Positions 33,025 through 41,592 of a stretch of DNA of 64,000 bases are shown one piece after another. The position numbers were made by a program, and so were the translations under genes. Below the pieces are notes generated by a model that ran no database searches, was not told the DNA's origin, and was given only the letters and a program-made list of their open reading frames with translations. The stretch is from Asanoa sp. WMMD1127. Its GTDB lineage: Bacteria; Actinomycetota; Actinomycetes; Mycobacteriales; Micromonosporaceae. Numbering within the stretch: position 1 is the stretch's first letter; each line of letters begins with the position of its first letter. Where the stretch lies: the NCBI RefSeq assembly GCF_029626225.1, contig NZ_JARUBP010000001.1, positions 6,200,001 to 6,264,000 of the forward strand, read 5' to 3'.

Positions 33025-35016
33025 ATGCGCGAAGGGTACGAGCAGGCGTTGGTGTCCGCTGCTCGCGACGGTGATCCGCGGGCGGTCGACCGGCTGGTGG
33101 CGGAGTACCTGCCGCTGGTCTACAACGTCGTCGGTCGCGCGCTCGACGGGCACGCCGACGTCGACGACGTCGTGCAGGAGACGATGCTGCGCTGTGTCAC
33201 CGGTCTGCGTCAGCTGCGCGACCCGGCGCGGTTCCGGGCGTGGCTGGTCGCGATCGCGGTGCGGCAGGTGCGCGACCGCCAGGCGGACCCCTACCGGGCG
33301 CGGCAGGCCGGCCACCTCGGCTACCCCGGCGACCATGACGTCAGCGACCCGGGCGCGGACTTCGCCGACCTGACGATCCTGCGGCTGGAGCTGTCCGGGC
33401 AGCGGCGCGAGGTGGCCGAGGCGACCCGCTGGCTTGACGCGGACGACCGCGAGCTGCTGTCGCTGTGGTGGCTCGAGGCGTCCGGCGAGCTGACCCGCGA
33501 CGACCTGGCGCAGTCGCTGGGGCTGTCGAACCAACACGCGGCGGTACGCGTCCAGCGCATGAAGGCCACCCTCGACACCGCCCGGATCGTGGTGCGGGCC
33601 CTGGCTGCCCGGCCACGCTGCGCGGAGCTGGCCGACGTGCTCGCCGGCTGGTCGGGCCGGCCGGACGCGTTGTGGCGCAAGCGGCTGGCCCGGCACGTCC
33701 GCGAGTGCCCGCACTGTGGTGTGGCGGTGGGGCAGCTGGTGGCAGCGGAGCGGCTGCTCGCCGGCATCGGCCTGGTCGCTCCGGCGGCGGGGCTGGTGGC
33801 GGCGATGGTCAGCGCCGCTGGTGGCGCGATCGCCGGAGGAGCGGTCGGCAGCGCGGCGGGCGCCGCCTGGAACGGTGCGACCGGCTCGGCCACGGGCGCC
33901 TGGAGCACCACGACGGCCGTGCCAGGCGCCGGAACCGCTCAGCTCGGCGGGGTGGCGGCCACGGGAGCCGGCGGGCCCGGGAGCGTGGGCACCGCGGCCA
34001 AGGGTGCGGCGTGGGTGTTGAAGGGTGTCGCGATCAGCAAGCCGGTCGCGGCCGCGGTCGCCACGGTGGCGGTCGCCGCCGCGGCCGTGGTCACGTTCGG
34101 TGTCGTGCGGAGCGGGGACCCGGTTCCGGCCGCGGCGGTGTTGCCTCCTGCGGCCTCGAGCGCCCCGCCGCGCGTATCCCCTGATGCGACGCCGCCGCCG
34201 ACGGCGTCGCCGTCGGCGGCGGTCTCGCCCACCGCGAAGCCGTCCCCGAAGAAGAAGCCCGTGGCGCCGTTGCCGCCGACGCGTAAGACGGCGAAGAAGG
34301 GCGCGGCGGTGTGGGACTTCCCGGCGGTGAACGCGGGTCTGAAGGCGGTCGGGGCGTCCTGGTACTACAACTGGGGGGCCGACAACGACCGGATGCCGGC
34401 GTCGGGGGTCGAGTTCGTGCCGATGATCTGGGGCACGGCGAACGTCACGGACGCGACCCTCGCCAAGGCGAAGCGGGAGGGTGACACGCTGCTCGGGTTC
34501 AACGAGCCCGACATGGCGGAGCAGTCCAACATGACGCCGGGCAAGGCGCTGGAGCTGTGGCCGCGGCTGCAGGCGACGGGGATGCGGTTGGGCAGCCCGT
34601 CGGTGGCGTTCGGGGCGGCGGACAGCGGGAAGTGGCTGGACCAGTTCATGGCGGGCGCGAAGCAGAGGGGCTACCGGGTCGACTTCATCACGCTGCACTG
34701 GTACGGCGGTGACTTCTCGTCGGCGGCGGTCGGGCACCTGAAGGGCTACCTGCAGCAGGTGTACGCGAAGTACAAGCTGCCGATCTGGTTGACGGAGTTC
34801 GCGTTGATCCGGTTCGACGGTTCGGGGGCGTCGTATCCGAGTGACGCGCAGCAGGCGGCGTTCATCGAAGGTGCGACGGACATGCTGCAGGGCCTGTCGT
34901 ACGTGGAGCGTTATTCGTGGTTCGGTCTGCCGTCGGCGGGTGACAGCCGGACGGGTCTCTACAAGGAGAACGGCACGTTGACGCCGATGGGCAGCGCCTA
35001 CCGGGCGGCGGGCTGA
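33025..35016 (+). CDS. ECF sigma factor fused to membrane anchor and glycosyl hydrolase
   Basis: 663 residues in one uninterrupted frame. Sigma region 2 (about 5-85, LVAEYLPLVYNVVGRAL, DVDDVVQETML) and region 4 (~140-195) come first. A zinc-finger-like HVRECPHCGV (~225) follows, then a Gly/Ala-rich hydrophobic stretch, a membrane span near 340-362, a Pro/Ser/Lys linker (~365-418), and an asl1-like GH128-type domain (~420-663) with acid/base E494 in GFNEPDM and nucleophile E591 in WLTEFAL. The sigma part would be cytoplasmic and the hydrolase part outside. ATG 33025 follows GAGGAGAGG. ECF groups with such extensions are known in actinobacteria; ligand and targets are not. Confidence 0.88.
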   Translation: MREGYEQALVSAARDGDPRAVDRLVAEYLPLVYNVVGRALDGHADVDDVVQETMLRCVTGLRQLRDPARFRAWLVAIAVRQVRDRQADPYRARQAGHLGYPGDHDVSDPGADFADLTILRLELSGQRREVAEATRWLDADDRELLSLWWLEASGELTRDDLAQSLGLSNQHAAVRVQRMKATLDTARIVVRALAARPRCAELADVLAGWSGRPDALWRKRLARHVRECPHCGVAVGQLVAAERLLAGIGLVAPAAGLVAAMVSAAGGAIAGGAVGSAAGAAWNGATGSATGAWSTTTAVPGAGTAQLGGVAATGAGGPGSVGTAAKGAAWVLKGVAISKPVAAAVATVAVAAAAVVTFGVVRSGDPVPAAAVLPPAASSAPPRVSPDATPPPTASPSAAVSPTAKPSPKKKPVAPLPPTRKTAKKGAAVWDFPAVNAGLKAVGASWYYNWGADNDRMPASGVEFVPMIWGTANVTDATLAKAKREGDTLLGFNEPDMAEQSNMTPGKALELWPRLQATGMRLGSPSVAFGAADSGKWLDQFMAGAKQRGYRVDFITLHWYGGDFSSAAVGHLKGYLQQVYAKYKLPIWLTEFALIRFDGSGASYPSDAQQAAFIEGATDMLQGLSYVERYSWFGLPSAGDSRTGLYKENGTLTPMGSAYRAAG

Positions 35017-35798
35017 TCGGCGAGCAGGTGTTCGTAGGGGAAGCCGTCGACGAGCTCGGCGCGGTGGGCTGACAGGTCGCGGAGCCGGGCCTCGATGTGG
35101 GCGAGGTCGACGAGGTCCGGTGCGGCGCTGTGGCGCAGTTTGAGGCGTTGGCCGATGGCGGCGCCGGCGAGGTCCTCGGCGAGGCGGTCGGCGGGTACGC
35201 CGCAGGTGGTGCGGTGTTCGGCGAGGCGGACGCGTTCGAAGACGTAGCCGCCTTCGCGGAGTTGGAGCCAGGCCCAGCCTTCGGCGGGTCCGCCGGTCCA
35301 GCGGACGCGGATGCCGCGGATGATGGGGTCGAAGAGCTGGCGGGCGGCGTACGCGTCGACGGCGGCGGCGCGGGCGACGGAGGAGAGGTCGTTGACGTAG
35401 CCGGTGCGGCCGTCGGGGAGGCGGCCGACGATGTCGCGGTAGCCGCCGGTGCCGTCGTCGGCGCCGAACGCGCGGGCGTCGAGGATGTAGTGCAGGATCT
35501 GCGCGCCGTGGTCGGCGGCGGTCAGGGTGGGTGAGGTGACGCGCAGGAACGGCAGGCCGACGGCGTCGCAGACGGCGGCGGTCATCCGGGCGGCGCGCTG
35601 GTTGGCGGTGTCGTCGGTGATGAACAGCGCGAAGTCGGGCTGGTCGGTGGCGGCGTCGGTGACGAGGTGGTCGACGACGACGGCGCTGGCGGTGTTCCAC
35701 TGGCCGGCGGTGACGCCGGTGGGTTTGCGGCCGATCACCTGGCCGAGGCGGCGTCCGGTGTGGACGCGGCGGCCGCCGCGCAGGTTGGATGGCGTCAC
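34998..35798 (-). CDS. Unknown protein, fourth gene of siderophore operon
   Basis: 266 residues. It starts with a basic segment, then VVVDHLVTDAATDQPDFALFITDDTANQRAARM and a central RYRDI/GRTGYVNDLSSVA-type region. There is no signal peptide and no family I recognise. GTG 35798 is nine bases after the PLP-decarboxylase stop, so it belongs to the operon and may supply or modify a siderophore building block, comparable in position to accessory enzymes of staphyloferrin clusters. The 3' end overlaps the sigma-hydrolase fusion gene by 19 bases. Confidence 0.6.
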   Translation of the reverse strand: MTPSNLRGGRRVHTGRRLGQVIGRKPTGVTAGQWNTASAVVVDHLVTDAATDQPDFALFITDDTANQRAARMTAAVCDAVGLPFLRVTSPTLTAADHGAQILHYILDARAFGADDGTGGYRDIVGRLPDGRTGYVNDLSSVARAAAVDAYAARQLFDPIIRGIRVRWTGGPAEGWAWLQLREGGYVFERVRLAEHRTTCGVPADRLAEDLAGAAIGQRLKLRHSAAPDLVDLAHIEARLRDLSAHRAELVDGFPYEHLLADQPAAR

Positions 35799-35807
35799 GG
35801 GCCGACG

Positions 35808-36932
35808 CTAACCCACGGCGGGCAGGACGGTCACTTCCGGGTACGGGTGACGGAGGAAGTCGTGGTGGGAGATGTCCCACCCGTAGGCGCCGGTGCGGGC
35901 GTAGACGAGCACGTCGCCGACGCGGAGCCGGTCGACGTGCTGGCCGCGGGTGAGGACGTCGCGTGGGGTGCAGAGCTCGCCGGTGGCGTCGACGGGGACG
36001 TCGGTTACCTCCGGACGGGGGAACGGGTGGGGCCAGTCGTCGACGGCGTGGATCGTGAACGGGTGGCTGTAGCCCCAGGCGGCGGGTAGCCGGAAGTGGT
36101 GGGTGCCGCCGCGCAGGACGGCGAACCAGCGGCCGTGGTTGCGTTTGAGGTCGATGACTTCGGCGGCGTACCAGCCGGCGTCGGCGGTGATCCACCGTCC
36201 GGGTTCGACGGTGACCGGTGTGCGGATCGTGCGCAGGGCGGTGAGGTCGAACCGCTGGTCGCCGGTGTAGTCGATGCCGAGGCCGCCGCCGACGTTGACG
36301 TAGGTGAGGTCGATGCCCAGTCGCGCGGCGGCGGCGGTCGACCAGCGCACGGCGTCGTCGATGAAGGCGGCGTGGGCGGCGGCGTCGAGGTTGTTGGAGA
36401 CGGCGTGCAGGTGGAAGCCGCTGATCGGCAGGTCGCGGGGCAGGGTGTCGAGGTCGTCCTCGGCGATGCCGAACGGGGTGGGTGTGCCGGTCATGCGGTG
36501 GCTGCCGCTGGGGGTGTCGGCGGCCCGGTTGACGCGCAGGGCGACCCTGGTGGGCCGGCCGGCGGCGAGGTGGGTGAGGCGGCGCAGCTCGTGGGCGCTC
36601 TCGACGTGGATCATCGCGCCGGCGGTGACGGCGGCGGCGAGCTCGTCGTCGGTCTTGGCGGGGCCGGCGAACGCGATGGTCCTGGCGCCGGCGGCTTGGG
36701 CGAGGGCGAGCTCGCCGCCGGAGGCGACCTCGAGGCCGTCGGCGTGGGCGGCGATGGCGCGCAGCAGGTCGGGGTTGCCGTTGGCCTTGACGGCGTAGAG
36801 GACCTGGGTGCCGGCAGGCAGCGCGGCGCGCAGGGCTGCGATGCGGTCGATGGCGACGGTGGGGTCGTAGACGTAGGCGCAGACCGGGCGGCGGGCGGCG
36901 CGCAGGGCGGCGGCGACCGGTTCAGGGACCAT
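35808..36932 (-). CDS. Fold-III PLP decarboxylase/racemase of siderophore pathway
   Basis: 374 residues of the ornithine/diaminopimelate decarboxylase fold. The Schiff-base Lys is in VLYAVKANGNP, the phosphate-binding GGG in VNVGGGLGIDY, and the dimer-partner region is GELCTPRDVL with its Cys. In NRPS-independent siderophore clusters such enzymes either decarboxylate a citryl-diamino acid intermediate (SbnH-like) or epimerise ornithine (SfaC-like); sequence alone does not decide. ATG 36932 overlaps the upstream synthetase gene by 11 bases. Confidence 0.85.
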   Translation of the reverse strand: MVPEPVAAALRAARRPVCAYVYDPTVAIDRIAALRAALPAGTQVLYAVKANGNPDLLRAIAAHADGLEVASGGELALAQAAGARTIAFAGPAKTDDELAAAVTAGAMIHVESAHELRRLTHLAAGRPTRVALRVNRAADTPSGSHRMTGTPTPFGIAEDDLDTLPRDLPISGFHLHAVSNNLDAAAHAAFIDDAVRWSTAAAARLGIDLTYVNVGGGLGIDYTGDQRFDLTALRTIRTPVTVEPGRWITADAGWYAAEVIDLKRNHGRWFAVLRGGTHHFRLPAAWGYSHPFTIHAVDDWPHPFPRPEVTDVPVDATGELCTPRDVLTRGQHVDRLRVGDVLVYARTGAYGWDISHHDFLRHPYPEVTVLPAVG

Positions 36933-38514
36933 GGAGCGGATTCTGCACGGCGACGTAGCGGTCGCCGTCGCCGGCCAGCCGCATCCGGACCAGAGCCTTG
37001 TGCGGGACGGTACGGGCGGTCAGGGCGGCGTGGTCGGCCCGGGCGGCGGCGCTGGTGGCGGGGTCGCGCAGGAGTGGCTCGTACGCCTCGTCCAGGGCTT
37101 CGCGGATCTCCTGCCAGGCGCGGTCCTCGTCGAGGTCGTGGGAGCGGGTGAGGCGCACGACGATCTCACCGAGGTGGGCCTGCAGGGCGGTGTAGCCGAG
37201 CTTGGCCCGCATGACGTCGACGTCGGTGGTGGCGACGACGGAGCCGGGCCAGAGGGTCGGCGGGTCGGCCAGCCGCGGCAGGTGCAGGCGCAGGCCGGCG
37301 AAGTCGCGGAAGACGATGCGGTGCGGGCGACCGGCGACGAAGGTGGGCAGGCAGTTCTGCAGGTGGGCTTCGAGGGCGATGCCGTGCCGGGCGGCGAGGG
37401 TGACCAGGGGCGGCAGGAGCAGCCGGGCGTACGCGGAGACGAAGCGGAGGGCGTTGTCCGGTCCCGCGGGGACGAGGTGGTCGAGGGTGTCGCCGGCGGT
37501 GAGGCCGCCGCCGGGTATCGCGGTCTCCCCGTCGCTGAGGTGGCGGTCGAGGCCGTCGCGCAGGATCGCGGACCCGTCGCGGCCCTGTCCGGCGGTGAGC
37601 GCCGCCCCGTGGGTCTCGGCCAGGAGGACCACGGTCGGCTGGTCGGCGAGGAGCCGGTGCAGCAGGGTCGAGATGGCGGGGCCGTTGCGGGTGCTGGCGG
37701 TGGAGATGCTGCGCCGGGTCGAGGTGACCTGGATGTCGAGGGAGAGCTTGAGGTAGCGGCGGTGGCCGTCGCGGGCGGGTGGGAGCAGCAGGGTGCGCAC
37801 GGCGGCGGTGGGCGCGGCGTCGAGGGCGCCGTCGAGGTCCCGGAGGCGGCCGTCCGCGTAGAGGTCGGCGTAGCGGGTGCGCAGGACGGTGTCGCGCTGC
37901 CACCGGTGGACGGGCACGACGGCGTGGCCGGCCGGTGTGTCGTAGAGGTCGGCGAGGGTCGCGCCGAGGTCGTCGCCGACGTGCAGGTCGGGGTGCACGG
38001 CGACGAACACGACGGTGGTGGCGCCGGCCTCGACGTCGTGGTGGAGGGTGTCGGCGGTGTCCCAGCCCAGGCGGGTGCGGCCGCACGGGTGCAGGTTGTG
38101 CCCGTCGACGGCGAGCCGCTCGTACGCCAGGGCAAGCCCGTCCGGATCGTCGCCGGCATCGGGTGGTGGCTGCCGGCGGGCGTACGCGAGGGCGAGGTTG
38201 ACCGTCGCGTCGGTGAGCTCCTCGGCGAGCTGGCGTCCGCCGGGCAGGCCGGGCGGCAGCAGCTCGGCGGGGCCGGTGGGCGGCTCGTCGAGCTTGTCGA
38301 CCTCGAGCCGGTCGAAGCCGTGGCGGCGGCCGCGGCCCGCGAACCGTTCCCGGGCGTCGCCGATGTTCTCCCGGTAGAGGGCGCCGGCGAGGCGGCGACC
38401 GACGGTGGTGGCGGCGCGCGGCAGGGCGGCCCGGAACGGCGCGACCAGTTCGGGCGCGACGCGGTTGAGGCGGCCGGCGGTGTGCCGGGCGGCGGTGTCG
38501 AGGTCTGTGCTCAC
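36922..38514 (-). CDS. IucA/IucC siderophore synthetase (second)
   Basis: 530 residues of the NIS synthetase family, which joins a carboxylate such as citrate to an amine or alcohol through an acyl-adenylate. The nucleotide-site motif is DGHNLHPCGRTRLGW, then YLKLSLDIQVTSTRRSIS, and the FhuF-like C-terminal half with HLQNCLPTFVAGRPHRIVFRD (split here by position ~400). GTG 38514 overlaps the preceding synthetase stop by four bases, indicating obligate coupling. Length is slightly short of the ~580-residue norm. Confidence 0.9.
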   Translation of the reverse strand: MSTDLDTAARHTAGRLNRVAPELVAPFRAALPRAATTVGRRLAGALYRENIGDARERFAGRGRRHGFDRLEVDKLDEPPTGPAELLPPGLPGGRQLAEELTDATVNLALAYARRQPPPDAGDDPDGLALAYERLAVDGHNLHPCGRTRLGWDTADTLHHDVEAGATTVVFVAVHPDLHVGDDLGATLADLYDTPAGHAVVPVHRWQRDTVLRTRYADLYADGRLRDLDGALDAAPTAAVRTLLLPPARDGHRRYLKLSLDIQVTSTRRSISTASTRNGPAISTLLHRLLADQPTVVLLAETHGAALTAGQGRDGSAILRDGLDRHLSDGETAIPGGGLTAGDTLDHLVPAGPDNALRFVSAYARLLLPPLVTLAARHGIALEAHLQNCLPTFVAGRPHRIVFRDFAGLRLHLPRLADPPTLWPGSVVATTDVDVMRAKLGYTALQAHLGEIVVRLTRSHDLDEDRAWQEIREALDEAYEPLLRDPATSAAARADHAALTARTVPHKALVRMRLAGDGDRYVAVQNPLHGP

Positions 38515-39926
38515 CGGTGCTCCGTCAGCGGGTTCGGTACGTGGGCCCAGCGCGGTTCGAGCGGGTCGTCGGCGAGGCGCATGGTGGTGGTGGCCTTGAT
38601 CGGCAGGGTGTCGCGGCGGGTGAGCTGTTCCCCCGCGGTCGTGGCGGCCGCCGCCCACAGCTCGGTGGGCGGGGTGGCGGTGCAGTCGGCGAGGGTGGCG
38701 ACGAGTTGGCCGAGGACGACGGTGAGAGCCGCGAGCACGGTCGTCTCCGGCTCGTCAGGGGTGGCGGCGGCGATGTCGCCGTGCAGGGGCGGCGCGTCGG
38801 TGAGCCGGCGGGGGTCGATGCGGATGCCGCCGACGTCGCGGTAGAAGAGGGTGGCCGGGCGGCCGTGGTCGAGGGTGACGAGGGTGTTCTGGCCGTGCGC
38901 TTCGAGGCCGACGCCCCGCTGCAGCAGGCGCATCGGGCCGGTGACGAGCAACCGGGTCAGGTCGGCGAGGAACGGTCTCGGGTCGCCGCGGTAGGCGAGG
39001 CGGACCGCTTCCCGGGCGATCGGGGCGCCGTCGGCCGGTGATGGCGCGGACAGGGCGGCGACCGGGATGGCGCGCGGCGGCGGGGCCTGGCGGTGGACGA
39101 CGGCGAGGCGGCGGTCCGGGCGGCCGTCGGTGCGGACGGCGCCGGCGGCGTGCTCCCGCAGGATCACCATGTCGTCGGTGAGGTCGGCGAGGAATGCGGT
39201 CAGGGTCGGTCCGTTTTCGACGGCGGCCGCGGAGACGGTGCGCACGGCGCTGGTCAGCTGCGCGTCGACGGCGGTTTTCAGGTGCAGGGCGGGTTGGTCG
39301 AGCGGGGCGAGGGTGCGCAGCGACATCAGCGGGCGGGCGCGGGTGGTGCCGGTCGGGCGCAGGTCCTGTCGTTCGTCGAGGACCCTTCGCGCCTGCCAGG
39401 GATGGAGGTGGAGCACGGGTGGGAGGCCCTTGCCGGTGGTGTGCCAGCGGTCGGCGGGCACGGCCACCTCGACGAGATCGACGACCGGGCGGTGCTCTGG
39501 CGCGTAGGCGAGGACGTCTTGCGTGTCCATGCCTGAGCGGGTGCGGCAGCCGGGGTGCAGGGGGTGGCCGTCGACGACGAGCTGCTCCCAGTGCGGCGGG
39601 CGCGGGCGGGTGATGACGGGTGGGCCCCCGTCGGGGCGGGGCTGGGTGGCGTGGGCCAGGGCGAGGTTGGCGACGCTGTTGTCGACCTCGGCGGCGAACC
39701 GGTCGTGGCCCATGGCGCGCAGCAGGGCGGCCGGGTCGGCGTACCCCTTGGGCGCGTGGAGGTTTTCGCGGTCGATGCCGGTGGTGAGGCGGCGCATGAC
39801 GGCCGCGCGGGCCGCGGGGAGCTCACGCTGGAACGCGGGATGCAGGTCGGGGCGGTGGCGTGCGAGCCATCGCGCGGTTGCCGACGGGTCGGGCCCGCCG
39901 AGGGGCGCCGCCGTCGTGCCACTCAC
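38511..39926 (-). CDS. IucA/IucC siderophore synthetase (first)
   Basis: 471 residues, shorter than usual, with the family motifs DGHPLHPGCRTRSGM, LHLKTAVDAQLTSAVRTVS and EAHGQNTLVTLDHGRPATLFYRD. It is the first gene of the operon: GTG 39926 lies 15 bases downstream of the iron box. The residues lost compared with longer members are mainly in inter-motif loops; all named motifs are intact. Together with the second synthetase it would make two condensations, as in staphyloferrin A-type assembly. Confidence 0.9.
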   Translation of the reverse strand: MSGTTAAPLGGPDPSATARWLARHRPDLHPAFQRELPAARAAVMRRLTTGIDRENLHAPKGYADPAALLRAMGHDRFAAEVDNSVANLALAHATQPRPDGGPPVITRPRPPHWEQLVVDGHPLHPGCRTRSGMDTQDVLAYAPEHRPVVDLVEVAVPADRWHTTGKGLPPVLHLHPWQARRVLDERQDLRPTGTTRARPLMSLRTLAPLDQPALHLKTAVDAQLTSAVRTVSAAAVENGPTLTAFLADLTDDMVILREHAAGAVRTDGRPDRRLAVVHRQAPPPRAIPVAALSAPSPADGAPIAREAVRLAYRGDPRPFLADLTRLLVTGPMRLLQRGVGLEAHGQNTLVTLDHGRPATLFYRDVGGIRIDPRRLTDAPPLHGDIAAATPDEPETTVLAALTVVLGQLVATLADCTATPPTELWAAAATTAGEQLTRRDTLPIKATTTMRLADDPLEPRWAHVPNPLTEHR

Positions 39927-39940
39927 GGAGCCCAGCCTAC

Positions 39941-39959
39941 TAAGGGAAGCCTTACCTAG
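39941..39959 (-). promoter_or_regulatory. Iron box (DmdR/IdeR-type operator)
   Basis: On the minus strand the 19 bases read CTAGGTAAGGCTTCCCTTA in the core, matching about 15 of 19 positions of the actinobacterial iron box TTAGGTTAGGCTTACCTAA. It sits immediately upstream of the first siderophore synthetase, where an iron-loaded DmdR/IdeR repressor would shut off the operon. Confidence 0.85.
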
Positions 39960-39988
39960 CCCGTGGGGGCCGTGGCGTGTCGCCCGGT

Positions 39989-40078
39989 TCAGCGGTCGCG
40001 CGACCGTCGCACGTAGATGCCCGCCATCCCGATCAGGATGAACACGAGCGCGGCGCAGACCAGGACCTTGAAGATCAC
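39989..40078 (-). CDS. 29-residue membrane peptide
   Basis: GTG 40078, with AGGGTGG upstream, encodes VIFKVLVCAALVFILIGMAG, then a basic end YVRRSRDR: one span with a cytoplasmic tail. It lies between the iron box and the divergent EEP nuclease gene, in the same direction as the siderophore operon but downstream of its own start only. It may be a real small membrane protein; a chance frame cannot be excluded. Confidence 0.4.
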   Translation of the reverse strand: MIFKVLVCAALVFILIGMAGIYVRRSRDR

Positions 40079-40115
40079 GCGGCCACCCTGCCACAAGAAC
40101 CCGTAGGGTGCATAG

Positions 40116-40913
40116 GTGCGGTTGGCGACCTTCAACGTGCTACATGGCCGGTCCATCGACGACGGGATCGTCGACCGGCAACGGTTCGCCGAGTCGGTGG
40201 CGAAGATCGACGCGGACGTGCTCGCCCTGCAGGAGGTGGACCGGCTGCAGCCGCGGTCGGGCTCACTGGACCTGACCGCCGTCGCCGCCGAGGCCGCCGG
40301 CGCGGTCGCGTGGCGGTTCGTGGCGGCGGTCGTGGGCACGCCGGGGGAGACCTACCGACCCCTGGCGTACGACGACGACGGCGCCGCCGAGCCCAACTAC
40401 GGCATCGGCCTGGTCAGCCGCTATCCGGTGCGGTCGTGGCGGACGGTGCGGCTGTCGGCGTCGCCGGTGCCCGGGCCGATCTACGCGATGGGTCCCGGCG
40501 GCCGCGGCCGGCCGATGCTGCTGCGCGACGAGCCGCGCGCCCTCGTCATGGCGGTCCTGGACACGCCGTGGGGCCCGGTCTCGGTCGGTGCGACGCATCT
40601 GTCGTTCGTGCCGGGCTGGAACGTGTGGCAGCTGCGCCAGGTCGTCCGGGCCATGCGCACCCTGCCGGCGCCGCGGCTGCTGCTGGGTGACCTGAATCTG
40701 CCGGCGGGGGCGGCCGCGGTCGGGTCGGGGTGGCGTCCGCTGGGCCGACTGCCGACGTTCCCGTCGTCGGAGCCGCGGGTGCAGCTCGATCACGTGCTGG
40801 CGGACCCGCGGGGCTGGGGGAGCTGGCCGTCGTCGGCGGAGGCGTCGACGCCGGCCCTCACGGTCTCGGACCACCGCCCCTTGGTCGTCGACCTCCCCTT
40901 GAACGGATCATGA
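40116..40913 (+). CDS. Endonuclease/exonuclease/phosphatase (EEP) family protein
   Basis: 265 residues. The EEP signatures are FNVLHGRSIDDG (Asn at the active site), LALQEVDRLQ (metal Glu), THLSFVPGWN (His), LLLGDLNLP (Asp/Asn) and VSDHRPLVVDL (terminal Asp-His). The family contains DNases, phosphodiesterases and sphingomyelinases; no signal peptide is seen, so a cytoplasmic role is likely. GTG 40116 start, directly at the first strand. Confidence 0.85.
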   Translation: MRLATFNVLHGRSIDDGIVDRQRFAESVAKIDADVLALQEVDRLQPRSGSLDLTAVAAEAAGAVAWRFVAAVVGTPGETYRPLAYDDDGAAEPNYGIGLVSRYPVRSWRTVRLSASPVPGPIYAMGPGGRGRPMLLRDEPRALVMAVLDTPWGPVSVGATHLSFVPGWNVWQLRQVVRAMRTLPAPRLLLGDLNLPAGAAAVGSGWRPLGRLPTFPSSEPRVQLDHVLADPRGWGSWPSSAEASTPALTVSDHRPLVVDLPLNGS

Positions 40914-41000
40914 ACGCGCCTTCGCTGAGTGGATCATGGGTGGGGCAGGGGAGAGGGAACACTTGCTGCGCTGTGGTCCGGACGCGAGAGCCCGCCGCGC

Positions 41001-41200
41001 ACACGGCCGCTGGAGGACCACCGCGATGAGCGACCTCGACGACCTGGAGCGGCGGACAGCTGCGATCGAGGATCGGCTTGGGGTGGAATCCAAGCTGCGT
41101 ACACGGCCGCTGGAGGACCACCGCGATGAGCAACCTCGAGGACCTGGAGCGGCGGATCGCTGCGATCGAGGATCGGCTTGGCGTGGAATCCGGGCTGCGT
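41001..41200 (+). repeat. 100-bp tandem duplication of a gene start
   Basis: ACACGGCCGCTGGAGGACCA recurs at 41001 and 41101; each copy includes a ribosome site, ATG and the first ~24 codons of the coiled-coil protein, with several substitutions. The period is not a multiple of three, so reading from the first ATG (41026) shifts out of frame in the second copy. Confidence 0.9.
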
Positions 41201-41473
41201 GCCAGCGGCGGCGACCGTGCGGCCCTCGAGCACCGCGGCGAGGGCGCGCCCGGTCCGCCGGGCGGTGGTCGGGTCGAGGGCCGTGGTCGCGACCTCGCCG
41301 ACATGGCTCAGACGCTGCGCGCCCAGCAGCACACCATCCAGGCGCTGGCCATCGCGCAGTCGCAGCACAACGAGAAGCTCGACCGACACGAGGATTCGCT
41401 GACCGCCGCGCACGGCAGGCTGGACCGCGTCATCGCCATGCTCGACCGACTGCTCGACCCGGACGGCCGCTAG
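41126..41473 (+). CDS. Small coiled-coil protein
   Basis: 115 residues. The N-terminus NLEDLERRIAAIEDRLG is a heptad helix, then a Gly/Pro/Arg-rich hinge, then a second long coiled coil (ADMAQTLRAQQHTIQALAI, ending LDRVIAMLDRLLD). No enzyme motif. The start is the second of two duplicated ATGs, the one that keeps the full frame, with GGAGGACC upstream. It could be a scaffold or dimeric regulator; the function is unknown. Confidence 0.7.
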   Translation: MSNLEDLERRIAAIEDRLGVESGLRASGGDRAALEHRGEGAPGPPGGGRVEGRGRDLADMAQTLRAQQHTIQALAIAQSQHNEKLDRHEDSLTAAHGRLDRVIAMLDRLLDPDGR

Positions 41474-41592
41474 GCCGGGGCTCCCAGGTCCCTTCCGGCC
41501 GATCTTCCAGATCCGCAACCCTTTCACGTCCAGTTCGCAGGTTTACATAATGCGCATTATCGAACAACCGAGAATCGGGTGGGTGTCCTGAC

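Noticed and set aside
32881-36195. 1100-codon leftward frame across the sigma-hydrolase and siderophore genes
   Set aside because: It is almost pure Arg/Pro/His, overlaps several well-supported genes in other frames, and has no domain.
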